A stretch of DNA of 64,000 bases, taken from assembly GCA_963933115.1 (NCBI GenBank), contig CAWVSL010000001.1, positions 62,001-126,000 on the forward strand. The letters run 5' to 3'. Of this stretch, positions 26,773 through 36,675 are shown one piece after another. Origin of the DNA: JALJPB01 sp963933115 (lineage in GTDB: Bacteria > Pseudomonadota > Gammaproteobacteria > Enterobacterales > Alteromonadaceae). The notes beneath the pieces are model-generated. The model was not told the origin of the DNA. It saw only the letters and a list, made by a program, of their open reading frames with translations, and made no database searches. Within the stretch, counting starts at the first letter, position 1; each line of letters begins with the position of its first letter. A program made the translations under genes and the position numbers.

Positions 26773-29364
26773 ATGGAATCCACTTACAATCCCCAGTCAA
26801 TTGAAAAAGAAGTTCAACAATTTTGGGTTGATAACAATACTTTTGCTGCTACCGAGCAACCTGATAAAGAAAAGTTTTATTGCCTCGCTATGTTCCCTTA
26901 CCCAAGTGGTCGTTTACATATGGGTCATGTACGCAACTATAGCTTAGGCGATGTAATTTCACGTTATCAACGTATGCAAGGCAAAAATGTCATGCAGCCT
27001 ATGGGATGGGACGCTTTTGGTTTACCTGCTGAAAACGCAGCAATTAAAAATAACTCAGCGCCTGCGAAGTGGACCTATGAAAATATTGATTATATGCGAA
27101 ATCAACTAAAATCATTAGGTTTTGGTTATGACTGGGGCCGCGAACTAGCCACTTGTAAAAAAGATTATTACCGATGGGAACAGTGGTTTTTCACCCAACT
27201 TTTTGAAAAAGGCTTAGTTTATAAAAAAAATGCTACCGTTAATTGGGATCCCGTTGATCAAACGGTACTAGCAAACGAACAAGTCATTGATGGCAGAGGC
27301 TGGCGTTCTGGTGCTATAGTTGAGCGCAAAGAAATTCCGCAGTGGTTTATCAAAATCACTGATTATGCGGAGGAGTTATTAAACGATCTTGACCAACTAA
27401 CTGATTGGCCTGAACAAGTTAAAACCATGCAACGCAATTGGATTGGTCGTTCTGAAGGTGTTGAAATGACCTTTAAACTATCAAACTCTACTGAAGAATT
27501 TGATATTTACACTACTCGTCCTGATACGCTTTTAGGCGTTACTTATGTCGCTTTAGCCGCACAACACCCACTCGCCTTAGCCGCTGCTGAAACCAACAAA
27601 CCATTGCGTGATTTTATTGCTGAATGCAAAAATAGTAAAACCACTGAAGCTGATATGGCAGCAATGGAGAAAAAAGGCGTCGATACCGGTTTAAAAGCTA
27701 TTCACCCGATCAGTGGCAAACTTGTGCCTGTCTGGGCGGCAAACTTTGTCTTAATGGATTACGGCTCTGGTGCGGTAATGTCAGTTCCTGGTCATGATCA
27801 ACGAGATTGGGAGTTTGCTACTAAATATGGTTTAGAGATCACTCAAGTAGTATCAGGTCAAGAAGGTGACGATATTACTAATGCCGCCATTATAGAAAAA
27901 GGCACTTTAATTAATTCGGGTGAATTTGATGGCTTAGCGTTTGAGCAGGCATTTAAAGTCATATCGGATAGATTAATCAGCGATGGTAACGGAAAGATTA
28001 AAGTTAACTACCGACTCCGTGACTGGGGTGTCTCCCGTCAACGTTATTGGGGTACGCCTATTCCAATGATCAATCTAGCCAATGGTGAGTCAGTTGCAGT
28101 ACCTGTGGATCAATTACCCATAGAACTACCTGAAGATGTGGTGATGGATGGCGTTAACTCACCAATAAAAAGTGATTTACAATGGGCTAAGACGACCTTT
28201 AACGGTGAAGATGCCTTACGTGAAACGGACACCTTTGACACCTTTATGGAGTCCTCATGGTATTACGCCCGTTACTGTTCACCATCAGACGATACCCAAA
28301 TGCTTGATCCCGCAAAAGCGAACTACTGGTTACCTGTAGATCAATACATTGGCGGAATTGAACATGCTATTTTACATCTACTTTATGCTCGTTTTTTCCA
28401 TAAACTATTACGTGATTTTGGTTTGGTCAAATGTGATGAACCTTTTAAGAGTCTATTGTGTCAAGGTATGGTCTTGGCTGAAACCTTCTATCGAGAAGCA
28501 GATAATGGTGCACCTGACTGGATTGCACCGATTGATGTTGAGGTAGAGCGGGATGTTAAAGGTAATATACTCAAAGCGGTAAGTAAGCTAGATGGTGAAC
28601 CTGTCATCTCTGCTGGCATGAGTAAAATGTCAAAATCTAAAAATAATGGTATTAATCCGCAGGAAGTTATTGAAAAATACGGCGCTGATACTGTGCGTTT
28701 ATTTATTATGTTTACTTCACCACCAGAACAAACATTAGAATGGTCTGATACTGGTGTGGAAGGCGCTCATCGTTTTTTGAAACGTGTCTGGAAGTTAGCC
28801 TATGATTTTAGTATTAATGAGCTAGAAATTATCTCGGTTAAAAAATTAACGCTTAATAACAACCAAAAATCATTACGCCGACAATTACATAAAACCATCA
28901 TCAAAGTCACTGATGATATTGGTCGTCGTAATACCTTTAATACCGCTATTGCTGCCATTATGGAGTTAATGAACCATCTTTCAAAAGCCCCATTAGATAG
29001 CATTGAAGATAAAGCGGTAATGAATGAGGCCATACAAGCAGTTGTTTTAATGTTAACGCCCATTGTTCCTCACATAACCCATCATTTATGGTCTTTAGTG
29101 GGCGATATCACTAATGGATTAACAGTAGAAGAAGCTTCATGGCCTAAAGCAGATGAAAGTGCGTTAATTGAAGATGAAAAGCTAATTATTGTCCAAGTCA
29201 ACGGTAAAGTAAGGACTAAAATAACGATTGCAGCCGATGCAGATCAAGCAAGCATTGAAAAACTAGCTTTTGCTCAAGAACAAGTTAGCAAGTTTACTGA
29301 AGAGAAAACAGTGCGCAAAATTATATACGTGGCGGGTAAGCTGTTGAACATTGTAGCTAACTAG
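26773..29364 (+). CDS. leuS: Leucyl-tRNA synthetase
   Basis: Class I aminoacyl-tRNA synthetase charging tRNA-Leu. 863 residues, close to E. coli LeuRS (860). The ATP-binding signature HMGH is at 49-52 (PYPSGRLHMGHVRNY) and KMSKS at 618-622. The editing domain region TTRPDTLLGVTYVALA is present between them. Start ATG at 26773. It is the first gene of the long plus-strand block and is divergent from the YbeL-like gene, as in E. coli. Confidence 0.99.
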   Translation: MESTYNPQSIEKEVQQFWVDNNTFAATEQPDKEKFYCLAMFPYPSGRLHMGHVRNYSLGDVISRYQRMQGKNVMQPMGWDAFGLPAENAAIKNNSAPAKWTYENIDYMRNQLKSLGFGYDWGRELATCKKDYYRWEQWFFTQLFEKGLVYKKNATVNWDPVDQTVLANEQVIDGRGWRSGAIVERKEIPQWFIKITDYAEELLNDLDQLTDWPEQVKTMQRNWIGRSEGVEMTFKLSNSTEEFDIYTTRPDTLLGVTYVALAAQHPLALAAAETNKPLRDFIAECKNSKTTEADMAAMEKKGVDTGLKAIHPISGKLVPVWAANFVLMDYGSGAVMSVPGHDQRDWEFATKYGLEITQVVSGQEGDDITNAAIIEKGTLINSGEFDGLAFEQAFKVISDRLISDGNGKIKVNYRLRDWGVSRQRYWGTPIPMINLANGESVAVPVDQLPIELPEDVVMDGVNSPIKSDLQWAKTTFNGEDALRETDTFDTFMESSWYYARYCSPSDDTQMLDPAKANYWLPVDQYIGGIEHAILHLLYARFFHKLLRDFGLVKCDEPFKSLLCQGMVLAETFYREADNGAPDWIAPIDVEVERDVKGNILKAVSKLDGEPVISAGMSKMSKSKNNGINPQEVIEKYGADTVRLFIMFTSPPEQTLEWSDTGVEGAHRFLKRVWKLAYDFSINELEIISVKKLTLNNNQKSLRRQLHKTIIKVTDDIGRRNTFNTAIAAIMELMNHLSKAPLDSIEDKAVMNEAIQAVVLMLTPIVPHITHHLWSLVGDITNGLTVEEASWPKADESALIEDEKLIIVQVNGKVRTKITIAADADQASIEKLAFAQEQVSKFTEEKTVRKIIYVAGKLLNIVAN

Positions 29365-29379
29365 ATTATCTTATTGTTG

Positions 29380-29406
29380 TGTCGGTTGGTTTTATACCAA
29401 CTGACA
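29380..29406. terminator. Hairpin between leuS and lptE
   Basis: TGTCGGTTGGT at 29380-29390 pairs with ACCAACTGACA at 29396-29406 (one G-U pair, five-base loop). No T tract follows on the plus strand, so it may weaken rather than stop transcription, or protect the leuS mRNA end. Confidence 0.35.
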
Positions 29407-29451
29407 AAATAATAATTGAATAAAACATAACTAAAAAGGTCACCCGTTAAA

Positions 29452-29979
29452 GTGATTAAAATTAAGTTAACAAAAAAGACCGCTGTTAAGTTACAGCGCT
29501 TTTTAAGCCTATTTATTATCTTATCGTTGTTAAGCTCATGTGGTTTTAGGCTTCGAGGGGATTATCTATTACCAACTGAATTGCAAACCCTTTATGTCAG
29601 CTCTGTCGATACCTATGGTGAACTCTCACGGATACTAAAGAGGCATTTAAAACTTAACAAAGTCACTGTTGTTAGCTCATTCACAAATGAATACCCAGAA
29701 TTACATTTACTTAATGACAATTTATCTCGACGTAACTTATCTGTTTTTCCCAATGGTCAGATCGCCGAATATGAATTAATTTATTCAGTGAACTACCAGT
29801 TACGTTTCCCCAACCAAGACCCTCAAAACTTTAATTTTGAACTTTACCGCGATTATCAAGATGATCCTAATATTGCTTTAGCAAAAAGTCGTGAATTAAC
29901 CCTATTATTAAGTGAAATGCGTCAACAAGCTGCAGATAAGATATTAAGAGCGATGGCCAGTATAACTATTAAAAAATAA
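29452..29979 (+). CDS. lptE: LPS-assembly lipoprotein LptE
   Basis: Outer-membrane lipoprotein that plugs LptD and helps deliver lipopolysaccharide to the cell surface. 175 residues. The start is a GTG at 29452. The signal peptide ends in lipobox LSSC with the acylated Cys30, followed by GFRLRG, the hallmark of LptE/RlpB. It sits between leuS and holA, exactly as in E. coli, in a probable operon. Confidence 0.93.
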   Translation: MIKIKLTKKTAVKLQRFLSLFIILSLLSSCGFRLRGDYLLPTELQTLYVSSVDTYGELSRILKRHLKLNKVTVVSSFTNEYPELHLLNDNLSRRNLSVFPNGQIAEYELIYSVNYQLRFPNQDPQNFNFELYRDYQDDPNIALAKSRELTLLLSEMRQQAADKILRAMASITIKK

Positions 29980-30003
29980 CCAAATTAAGTAAGCTAGGAC
30001 AAA

Positions 30004-31047
30004 ATGCGAATTTATCATAATCAATTAAATGCTACTCTCAATAAAGGATTGAAACCAATTTGGTTAATTTTTGGTGATGAACCGTGGCAAAAGAATGATA
30101 GTTTACAAACCATTAAAACTCATGCTCAACAGCAAGGTTTCAGTGAATTAATTCGCTTTAGCGCTGATGATAAATTTGATTGGCAATTGTTGCTCGGTGA
30201 ATACCAAGCATTGAGCTTATTTGCCAGTCAACGCATCATAGAAATTGAACTTGTCACCGGTAAAATTGGTGATAGTGGCGCTAAAGCTATTAGCGCCTTG
30301 ATTGAGATGCTTCATCACGATGTACAATTGATTTTTCATGGTCCTAAATTAGATGCGCCAACAGCCAATCGAAAATGGTTTAAAAGCCTATCTGAACATG
30401 GCTGTTACCTGCCACTCTATGATATTGAAACCAAAGCTCTAGGTCCTTGGCTGCAACGCCAAGCAAATACACTCAATGTTAATTTATCTTCTGATGTTAT
30501 TCCTTTATTAATTGAACTGTTCGAGGGTAACTTATTAGCCTTAGAGCAAGAGTTACAAAAACTGGCGATATTATTTGGCAACCAAGTGATCACACTTGAA
30601 GATGCTGAACAATTAGTAATCAATCAAGCAAAGTTTAATCCATTTCAATTAATTGACTGTTTATTACTAGGTAACTTAAATAAATGCATTACCATCTTAA
30701 ATCAACTTCAGCAAGAAGGTACGGCTATCGGCCAACTCATTTGGTTTGTTCATAAAGAAATAAAACAACTACATGATATGTTGGAAAAAAGGGAAGAAGG
30801 TATTAGTGTAAATGAAATATTTAAAAGTTATCGTATTTGGGATAAACGAAAACCGTTATATCAACATGCTATTAATCATATCGTACTTCCTAATATCAGA
30901 TATTCAATGGCACGAATTGCCCAGCTTGATTTAATCAGTAAGTCGAGTAGTGACTTTAACCCTTATATATTACTTAGTGATGTTTGTTTAAGCCTTTATC
31001 ATGGCGACCAGATGGTGAAATATCCTCTTGATTATGAGTATGCCTAA
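30004..31047 (+). CDS. holA: DNA polymerase III delta subunit
   Basis: Clamp-loader subunit that opens the beta sliding clamp. 347 residues, close to E. coli HolA (343). Family features include the N-terminal YHNQL and WLIFGDEPWQKNDSLQ region and the ALSLFASQRIIEIEL strand. AGGACAAA precedes the ATG. Its end overlaps nadD by 14 bases, so the two are probably coupled. Confidence 0.95.
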   Translation: MRIYHNQLNATLNKGLKPIWLIFGDEPWQKNDSLQTIKTHAQQQGFSELIRFSADDKFDWQLLLGEYQALSLFASQRIIEIELVTGKIGDSGAKAISALIEMLHHDVQLIFHGPKLDAPTANRKWFKSLSEHGCYLPLYDIETKALGPWLQRQANTLNVNLSSDVIPLLIELFEGNLLALEQELQKLAILFGNQVITLEDAEQLVINQAKFNPFQLIDCLLLGNLNKCITILNQLQQEGTAIGQLIWFVHKEIKQLHDMLEKREEGISVNEIFKSYRIWDKRKPLYQHAINHIVLPNIRYSMARIAQLDLISKSSSDFNPYILLSDVCLSLYHGDQMVKYPLDYEYA

Positions 31048-31684
31048 AATCATTGCTATTTTAGGGGGGACTTTTGACCCCATTCATAATGGCCATATTC
31101 TACCGGCAATCCATGTTGCAAAATGGCTGGGCGTTAGCCAAGTAAATTTAATACCGGCTCATCTCCCTCCCCATAAAAGCAACGTAAATGCTTCTCCACA
31201 ACAACGCGCAGATATGGTTAAATTAGTTTGTGATAGTGAACCGCTTTTTGTCTACGATCAACGTGAACTTAAGCGAAAAACACTTTCTTATACGGTCGAT
31301 ACCTTAAAAGAAATCAAACAAGAGTCACCTCAAACAACCTTATTTTTTATCATAGGTATGGACTCATTACTCACTTTTAAACGATGGCATCGCTGGCAGG
31401 AAATTTTAACTTTATGCCATTTAGTGGTGAACTGTCGGCCAAATTATCCTTTTGATAATTTGCCCGCTAGCACCCAATTATTATTAAAAAGTCATCAAAT
31501 AGATAAAAATATAACTCCACAATTAATAAATAAAAAAGCGGGTTATATTCTTTTTCCTCCCGAAATTTCTTGTAACGTCTCATCGACATTAATTAGAAGT
31601 AAGATTAAACAACAGCAAAGCTGTGATAACCTGATGCCTGCTAGCGTATTAAATTACATCAACAAACATCAACTTTATGGCTGA
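31034..31684 (+). CDS. nadD: Nicotinate-nucleotide adenylyltransferase
   Basis: Makes deamido-NAD from nicotinate mononucleotide and ATP. The nucleotidyltransferase signature GGTFDPIHNGHI and the C-terminal SSTLIRSKI are intact. I use the ATG at 31034; a TTG six bases upstream and an ATG at 31040 are alternatives. It overlaps holA. In E. coli cobC lies between nadD and rsfS; it is absent here. Confidence 0.95.
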   Translation: MSMPKIIAILGGTFDPIHNGHILPAIHVAKWLGVSQVNLIPAHLPPHKSNVNASPQQRADMVKLVCDSEPLFVYDQRELKRKTLSYTVDTLKEIKQESPQTTLFFIIGMDSLLTFKRWHRWQEILTLCHLVVNCRPNYPFDNLPASTQLLLKSHQIDKNITPQLINKKAGYILFPPEISCNVSSTLIRSKIKQQQSCDNLMPASVLNYINKHQLYG

Positions 31685-31786
31685 TTTATCTAGCCCCATT
31701 TAAGGTCTAATCTTCATTTCAAAGTAGCTTGCCTATTTAATTAATGATATTATGCGCCAACTGTAAAAAATTCTAGGAATAACCTC

Positions 31787-32104
31787 TTGCAAAGCAAAGC
31801 ACTAAAGAAATTTGTTATTGAAAAAATCGAAGACATAAAAGGCAGAGATATCATTACATTAGATATCACAGGCAAAGCTAATTTTGCTGACTATATGATC
31901 GTTTGTTCAGGAAACTCTAACCGTCACGTAAAATCTATAGCCCAATCAGTTGGTGCCGAATGTCGTACTGAAGGGATTTTACCCTTAGGCATTGAAGGTA
32001 ATGATGTTGGCGAATGGGCGTTAGTTGATCTTGGTGATATTATTGTCCATGTAATGACGGATCAACAACGAGATAAGTACCAACTTGAAGAGCTTTGGTC
32101 TTAG
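31787..32104 (+). CDS. rsfS: Ribosomal silencing factor RsfS
   Basis: Binds L14 and blocks joining of the ribosomal subunits under starvation. 105 residues, the same as E. coli RsfS, which begins MQGKALQDFVI; here the protein begins MQSKALKKFVI. This fixes the start at a TTG codon (31787), preceded by AGGAA. Followed by rlmH as usual. Confidence 0.96.
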   Translation: MQSKALKKFVIEKIEDIKGRDIITLDITGKANFADYMIVCSGNSNRHVKSIAQSVGAECRTEGILPLGIEGNDVGEWALVDLGDIIVHVMTDQQRDKYQLEELWS

Positions 32105-32143
32105 AGCCTTTAAACAATATTTACCTGAAGAAAGACACATCAA

Positions 32144-32614
32144 ATGCGCATAACTATTTACGCTGTTGGTAATAAAATGCCTGCTTGGGTTAATGAAGGA
32201 TTTCAAGAATACAGCCGCCGTTTCCCTCGCGATATGTCATTTCATCTGATAGAGGTATCACCAGGTAAACGTGGTAAAAATGCTGATATAGCACGTATTT
32301 TAGAAAAAGAAGGTGAACAACTCCTTGCCGCAATTCCCAAAGGGAACCGCATTGTCACTTTAGAAGTTGAAGGTAAACCTTGGACCACACCTGAACTTGC
32401 ATCTCAGCTTGAACGATGGCAATTTGATTCTAGAGATGTCGCTTTATTGGTTGGAGGTCCAGAGGGTTTGGCGCCGGCTTGTATTAAAGCATCAGAACAA
32501 AAATGGTCGCTGTCACCACTCACCTTACCCCACCCCATGGTCAGGGTACTTATTGCCGAGAGCTTATACCGAGCTTGGAGTATCAATAACAACCATCCTT
32601 ACCATAGAGAATAG
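32144..32614 (+). CDS. rlmH: 23S rRNA pseudouridine-1915 N3-methyltransferase
   Basis: SPOUT-fold enzyme methylating pseudouridine 1915 in helix 69 of 23S rRNA. 156 residues, the E. coli length is 155. The SAM-binding knot motifs LLVGGPEGL and LSPLTLPHPMVRVLIAESLYRAW are complete, with the C-terminal NHPYHRE. Start ATG at 32144. The next gene, mrdA, begins two bases after its stop. Confidence 0.98.
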   Translation: MRITIYAVGNKMPAWVNEGFQEYSRRFPRDMSFHLIEVSPGKRGKNADIARILEKEGEQLLAAIPKGNRIVTLEVEGKPWTTPELASQLERWQFDSRDVALLVGGPEGLAPACIKASEQKWSLSPLTLPHPMVRVLIAESLYRAWSINNNHPYHRE

Positions 32615-32616
32615 CT

Positions 32617-34587
32617 ATGGCATCACCTAGACGCGACACCATAAGAAATAAAACCGCAGAAGCAAATTTATTTGCCCGCCGAACTTTTATCACTTTTATT
32701 GGCGTTCTTACCATTGTCTTAATTTTATTTAGTAATATTTATGACCTAGAAGTCAACTCTTTTAACAAATACCAAACCCAGTCTAATAGTAATCGCATTA
32801 AATTATTACCTGTTGCGCCAAACAGAGGATTAATTTACGACAGAAATGGGATATTGCTTGCTGATAATAAAGCTATTTTTAGTTTGGAAGTCATCCCTGA
32901 AGATGTAAAAGATATTACAAAAACAATAACTGGCGTTAGTGAACTACTTGGTATTAGCAACGAACGTCAAACAAAGTTTTTTAAACGTATCCGTGGTAAA
33001 CGTCGCTTTAAACCCGTTGAATTACAATCGAGATTAAGTGATCAACAAGTCGCCTTATTTTCAGTAAATCAGCACAAATACCCTGGTGTCTATATTGATG
33101 CCAGACTGAAACGATATTATCCCTTTGCCGAATTGACCACACATAATATTGGTTATGTTGCTCGTATCAACCCAAAAGATCTTAAAAAATTAAATCGTGA
33201 TAATAAATCAGAGAATTACGCTGCTACTCGTGAAATAGGTAAACTAGGTATTGAACGATATTATCAGGATATTTTACACGGTACTATTGGTCATCAAGAA
33301 GTAGAAATAAATACGCAAGGACGTATTATTCGCACCTTAGACTTTAGTCCTCCGATACCAGGTAAAGATTTAACGCTTACTTTAGACATTGAATTACAAA
33401 TGATTGCCAAGAGAGCCTTGTCAGGAAAGCGAGGTGCAATAGTGGCACTTGATCCTCGCGATGGCGGGATTCTCGCGATGTACTCTAACCCAAGCTATGA
33501 TGGTAATCTATTTGTTCATGGTATTAGTAGTAATAACTACAATAAATTATTAAAATCTAAAGACTTACCATTAATTAACCGTTCAGTTCAAGGCTACCCG
33601 CCAGCATCGACTGTCAAACCTTTTTATGCGCTACTCGGTTTAGAAGAACAAGTAGTCACTGCCAATGACAAAATTTGGGATCCTGGCTGGTACCAACTTG
33701 AAGGTATTAAAAATAAATCTCGAGACTGGAAACCTTGGGGCCATGGTTGGGTTAACTTGACGAAAGCAATTGAAGAGTCATGTAATACCTATTTTTATGA
33801 TCTTGCCTTTAAGCTTGGTATTACTAAAATGAGTAATATATTAGAACAGTTTGGTTTTGGTGATTATACCGGTATTGATATCCACGAGGAAAGTCGAGCG
33901 ATAGTACCTAGTATAGGTTGGAAAAGAGCTCGTTATAACAAGCCTTGGTATACCGGCGAAACGCTTTCTGTTGGTATTGGCCAAAGCTATTTAACCGCAA
34001 CACCACTCCAGTTAGCTCAAGCCACATCGATCTTAGTGAACAAAGGCAAAATCAAACCTCCGCGTTTGCTAAAGAAAACATCGCAAACTCAATTAATTGC
34101 AGTAGAGTCAACAAATAAGTTTAAAAGGGAAGTCACGATAGAAGAAGTATCTGTTGATGAAAAAGCACCTATTATTCTAAAACAAAATAAGCATTGGGAC
34201 ATAGTGCTTGATGCAATGCATAAAACAGCCCAAGACCCGGGTGCTACTGCCTTCACTCCGTTTGAGGGGACAAAGTACGATGTTGCTGGTAAGACAGGGT
34301 CTGCACAAGTTGTTAGTATTAAACAAGAAGAAACCTATGATGTAGAAAACATCAAAGAAAGTAAGCGAGATAATGCGATGTTTATTTCTTTTGCACCCTA
34401 TGAAAATCCAGAAATTGTTGTGGTTGTTGCCATAGAAAATGTTGCTAAGGGCGGAGGGGCTAGTAATGCTGCTCCTGTTGCCAGACAAGTTATGGATCAA
34501 TATTTTGGTGATAGAGTGATTGAAAGTACTAATCATTCTCGCCATCCTAATCACATAAAGCCTTATATTCAAAAAAATAGGCACTAA
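32617..34587 (+). CDS. mrdA: Penicillin-binding protein 2 (elongation transpeptidase)
   Basis: Transpeptidase of the elongasome, cross-linking peptidoglycan in partnership with RodA. 656 residues with one N-terminal transmembrane helix (about 22-45), a PBP dimerisation domain and the transpeptidase domain. Active-site motifs: STVK (Ser331 and Lys334), SCN (388-390) and KTG (559-561). The order rlmH-mrdA-rodA is that of E. coli. Length is slightly above E. coli PBP2 (633). Confidence 0.97.
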   Translation: MASPRRDTIRNKTAEANLFARRTFITFIGVLTIVLILFSNIYDLEVNSFNKYQTQSNSNRIKLLPVAPNRGLIYDRNGILLADNKAIFSLEVIPEDVKDITKTITGVSELLGISNERQTKFFKRIRGKRRFKPVELQSRLSDQQVALFSVNQHKYPGVYIDARLKRYYPFAELTTHNIGYVARINPKDLKKLNRDNKSENYAATREIGKLGIERYYQDILHGTIGHQEVEINTQGRIIRTLDFSPPIPGKDLTLTLDIELQMIAKRALSGKRGAIVALDPRDGGILAMYSNPSYDGNLFVHGISSNNYNKLLKSKDLPLINRSVQGYPPASTVKPFYALLGLEEQVVTANDKIWDPGWYQLEGIKNKSRDWKPWGHGWVNLTKAIEESCNTYFYDLAFKLGITKMSNILEQFGFGDYTGIDIHEESRAIVPSIGWKRARYNKPWYTGETLSVGIGQSYLTATPLQLAQATSILVNKGKIKPPRLLKKTSQTQLIAVESTNKFKREVTIEEVSVDEKAPIILKQNKHWDIVLDAMHKTAQDPGATAFTPFEGTKYDVAGKTGSAQVVSIKQEETYDVENIKESKRDNAMFISFAPYENPEIVVVVAIENVAKGGGASNAAPVARQVMDQYFGDRVIESTNHSRHPNHIKPYIQKNRH

Positions 34588-34619
34588 ATCATGAATTTGA
34601 ATACTTGTGAGGAAAAATA

Positions 34620-35735
34620 ATGCGTAGCACTGGGCAGGAACATCAAAAACAACGGACGATCTGGCAAAGTTTACACATTGATTTACCATTATTAATAGGC
34701 CTGTTATTGCTCATAACCTTAGGCTTATTTATTGTTTATAGTGCGGGGGGCCAAGAAATGGGTATTGTCATAAGACAAGCTATTCATTCGGGTATCGCCT
34801 TGATTGCAATGCTCGCTGTCGCTCAAATACAACCCCTTATTTATAAAAAACTTGCCGTACCTATGTTTGTTGTTGGCCTAATAATGCTCATTGCTGTGTT
34901 GATATTTGGCCATGTGGGTAAAGGGGCACAACGATGGCTAGATTTAGGGTTTACTAAATTTCAACCATCAGAAATAATGAAACTTATTGTACCCATTATG
35001 ATTGCTTGGTTTATTAGTCGATATGATCTGCCTGCAAAAATTTCAAATATAATTATTGCGTTTATTTTAGTCTTAATTCCAACATTACTCATAGCAAAAC
35101 AACCTGACTTAGGCACTTCATTACTCATTGCAAGTTCTGGTATTTTTGTTTTATTTCTTGCCGGTGCTAGCTGGAAGCTTATTGCTACTTGTTTAGGATT
35201 AGCTTCCGCTTTTGTACCCGTTTTGTGGATGTTTTTGATGAAAGATTATCAGAAGCAACGTGTTCTTACCTTCTTAAATCCTGAACAAGATCCCCTTGGC
35301 TCTGGGTATCAAATAATTCAGTCTAAAATAGCCATTGGCTCTGGTGGAATAAATGGGAAAGGTTTTCTGCAAGGTACTCAATCTCAACTAGAATTTTTAC
35401 CTGAGCGACATACTGATTTTATTTTTGCCGTCTTTAGTGAAGAGTTTGGCTTAATTGGTGTTTCTATTTTATTATTAATATATTTAGCCATTGTTGCTCG
35501 TGGCTTATGGATTGCGGTCAATGCCCAACAGGCTTTTACCAAATTATTAGCTGGTAGCATAACACTAACCTTTTTTGTTTACGTATTTGTTAACATTGGC
35601 ATGGTTTCAGGGCTGTTACCGGTTGTCGGTGTTCCTTTACCTTTAGTCAGCTATGGTGGTACTTCTAAGGTAACCTTACTCGTTGGCTTTGGTATTTTAA
35701 TGGCCATTAGCACGCATAGACGATTTCATGCTTAA
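34620..35735 (+). CDS. rodA: Rod-shape peptidoglycan glycosyltransferase RodA
   Basis: SEDS-family glycosyltransferase that polymerises lipid II with PBP2. 371 residues and about ten membrane segments. SEDS signatures QPDLGTSLLI, FLPERHTDFIFAVFSEEFGL and LPLVSYGGTSKVT are present; the acidic residue of the large periplasmic loop falls in this region. GAGGAAAAATA precedes the ATG. Confidence 0.97.
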   Translation: MRSTGQEHQKQRTIWQSLHIDLPLLIGLLLLITLGLFIVYSAGGQEMGIVIRQAIHSGIALIAMLAVAQIQPLIYKKLAVPMFVVGLIMLIAVLIFGHVGKGAQRWLDLGFTKFQPSEIMKLIVPIMIAWFISRYDLPAKISNIIIAFILVLIPTLLIAKQPDLGTSLLIASSGIFVLFLAGASWKLIATCLGLASAFVPVLWMFLMKDYQKQRVLTFLNPEQDPLGSGYQIIQSKIAIGSGGINGKGFLQGTQSQLEFLPERHTDFIFAVFSEEFGLIGVSILLLIYLAIVARGLWIAVNAQQAFTKLLAGSITLTFFVYVFVNIGMVSGLLPVVGVPLPLVSYGGTSKVTLLVGFGILMAISTHRRFHA

Positions 35736-35747
35736 GTTGGAGTATTC

Positions 35748-36533
35748 ATGATAAAACAGACCCTTTTTTTTTGCATTATAATAGCTATCAGTGCATGCAG
35801 TGTTAATCATGGTCGCTATCAACAAAAAAATGATAGTAAACCAACCAGAGAACCTAGCGGTGCTGAATTATCTAATGCCATACCCAGAGAAGAAGCGCAC
35901 AGTAGAGGTGGAAACAAAAATTATCAAATTAGAGGTATAAACTATACCGTTTTATCAAGTGCCAAAAGCTTTAAAGAAACTGGAATAGCCTCTTGGTATG
36001 GACAAAAATTTCATGGCCATTTGACCTCAAATGGTGAAATTTATGATATGTATGGTATGACTGCTGCTCATAAAAATTTACCTTTACCCACTTATTTAAA
36101 AGTGACTAATACTGATAATAATAAATCGGTTACTGTTAGAGTAAATGACCGGGGGCCTTTTCATCCCAACCGTATTATTGACCTTTCATACAGTGCTGCT
36201 TATCAACTTGATATGTTAGAAACTGGTACTGCAAAAGTTGAAATTAGAGCCATTACCAATTTTAGTCAATCAATCAAAAAATCAAATACCCTACCCTCTG
36301 AGCTAAATAAACAGTACATTCAAGTATTGGCAACACGAAATAGTGACTTAGCCAAAAACACAGCCAATCAGTTAACAGAACAATACCAACAACAGGTTAT
36401 TTGGCCAGATAACAAGGGTGTTTTTCGAGTACAAATAGGTCCAATTGATAACGTGAAAGAGTTAGCAAAAATATTAGTTTCATTAAGGAGTTCTGGCTAT
36501 CCCAAAGCCTATATACGTGAGTTATTAAAATAA
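35748..36533 (+). CDS. rlpA: Septal-ring lytic transglycosylase RlpA
   Basis: Outer-membrane lipoprotein that cleaves denuded glycan at the septum. 261 residues. Lipobox ISAC gives an acylated Cys17. The double-psi beta-barrel domain (about 78-170) has ASWYGQKFHG, His108 and Asp134 (RVNDRGP), corresponding to known catalytic-region residues. A SPOR domain follows (about 187-260). GGAG lies upstream of the ATG. The mltB gene often found nearby is absent. Confidence 0.95.
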   Translation: MIKQTLFFCIIIAISACSVNHGRYQQKNDSKPTREPSGAELSNAIPREEAHSRGGNKNYQIRGINYTVLSSAKSFKETGIASWYGQKFHGHLTSNGEIYDMYGMTAAHKNLPLPTYLKVTNTDNNKSVTVRVNDRGPFHPNRIIDLSYSAAYQLDMLETGTAKVEIRAITNFSQSIKKSNTLPSELNKQYIQVLATRNSDLAKNTANQLTEQYQQQVIWPDNKGVFRVQIGPIDNVKELAKILVSLRSSGYPKAYIRELLK

Positions 36534-36587
36534 AAAGCATTAAACACAATTTTTACTTTTAATGGCCGTAGTATCTATAGGCAAAAG

Positions 36588-36596
36588 TGATATACT
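36588..36596 (+). promoter_or_regulatory. Possible extended -10 promoter of dacA
   Basis: TGATATACT: TG, one base, then TATACT (five of six matches to the -10 consensus). It lies 80 bases before the dacA ATG in the only gap of this size in the cell-wall cluster. No good -35 is evident, as is usual for extended -10 promoters. Confidence 0.35.
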
Positions 36597-36675
36597 ATTT
36601 TGTAAATCTCACTGTTTTTTATTTTGACAAGCGTCAATTTAATCGTTTACTTCTAAAAATTCTCAAAGGAAACCA

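Noticed and set aside
34177..34689. 170-codon minus-strand ORF opposite the mrdA/rodA junction
   Set aside because: It is antisense to two well-supported genes, lacks a ribosome-binding site and resembles no known protein.
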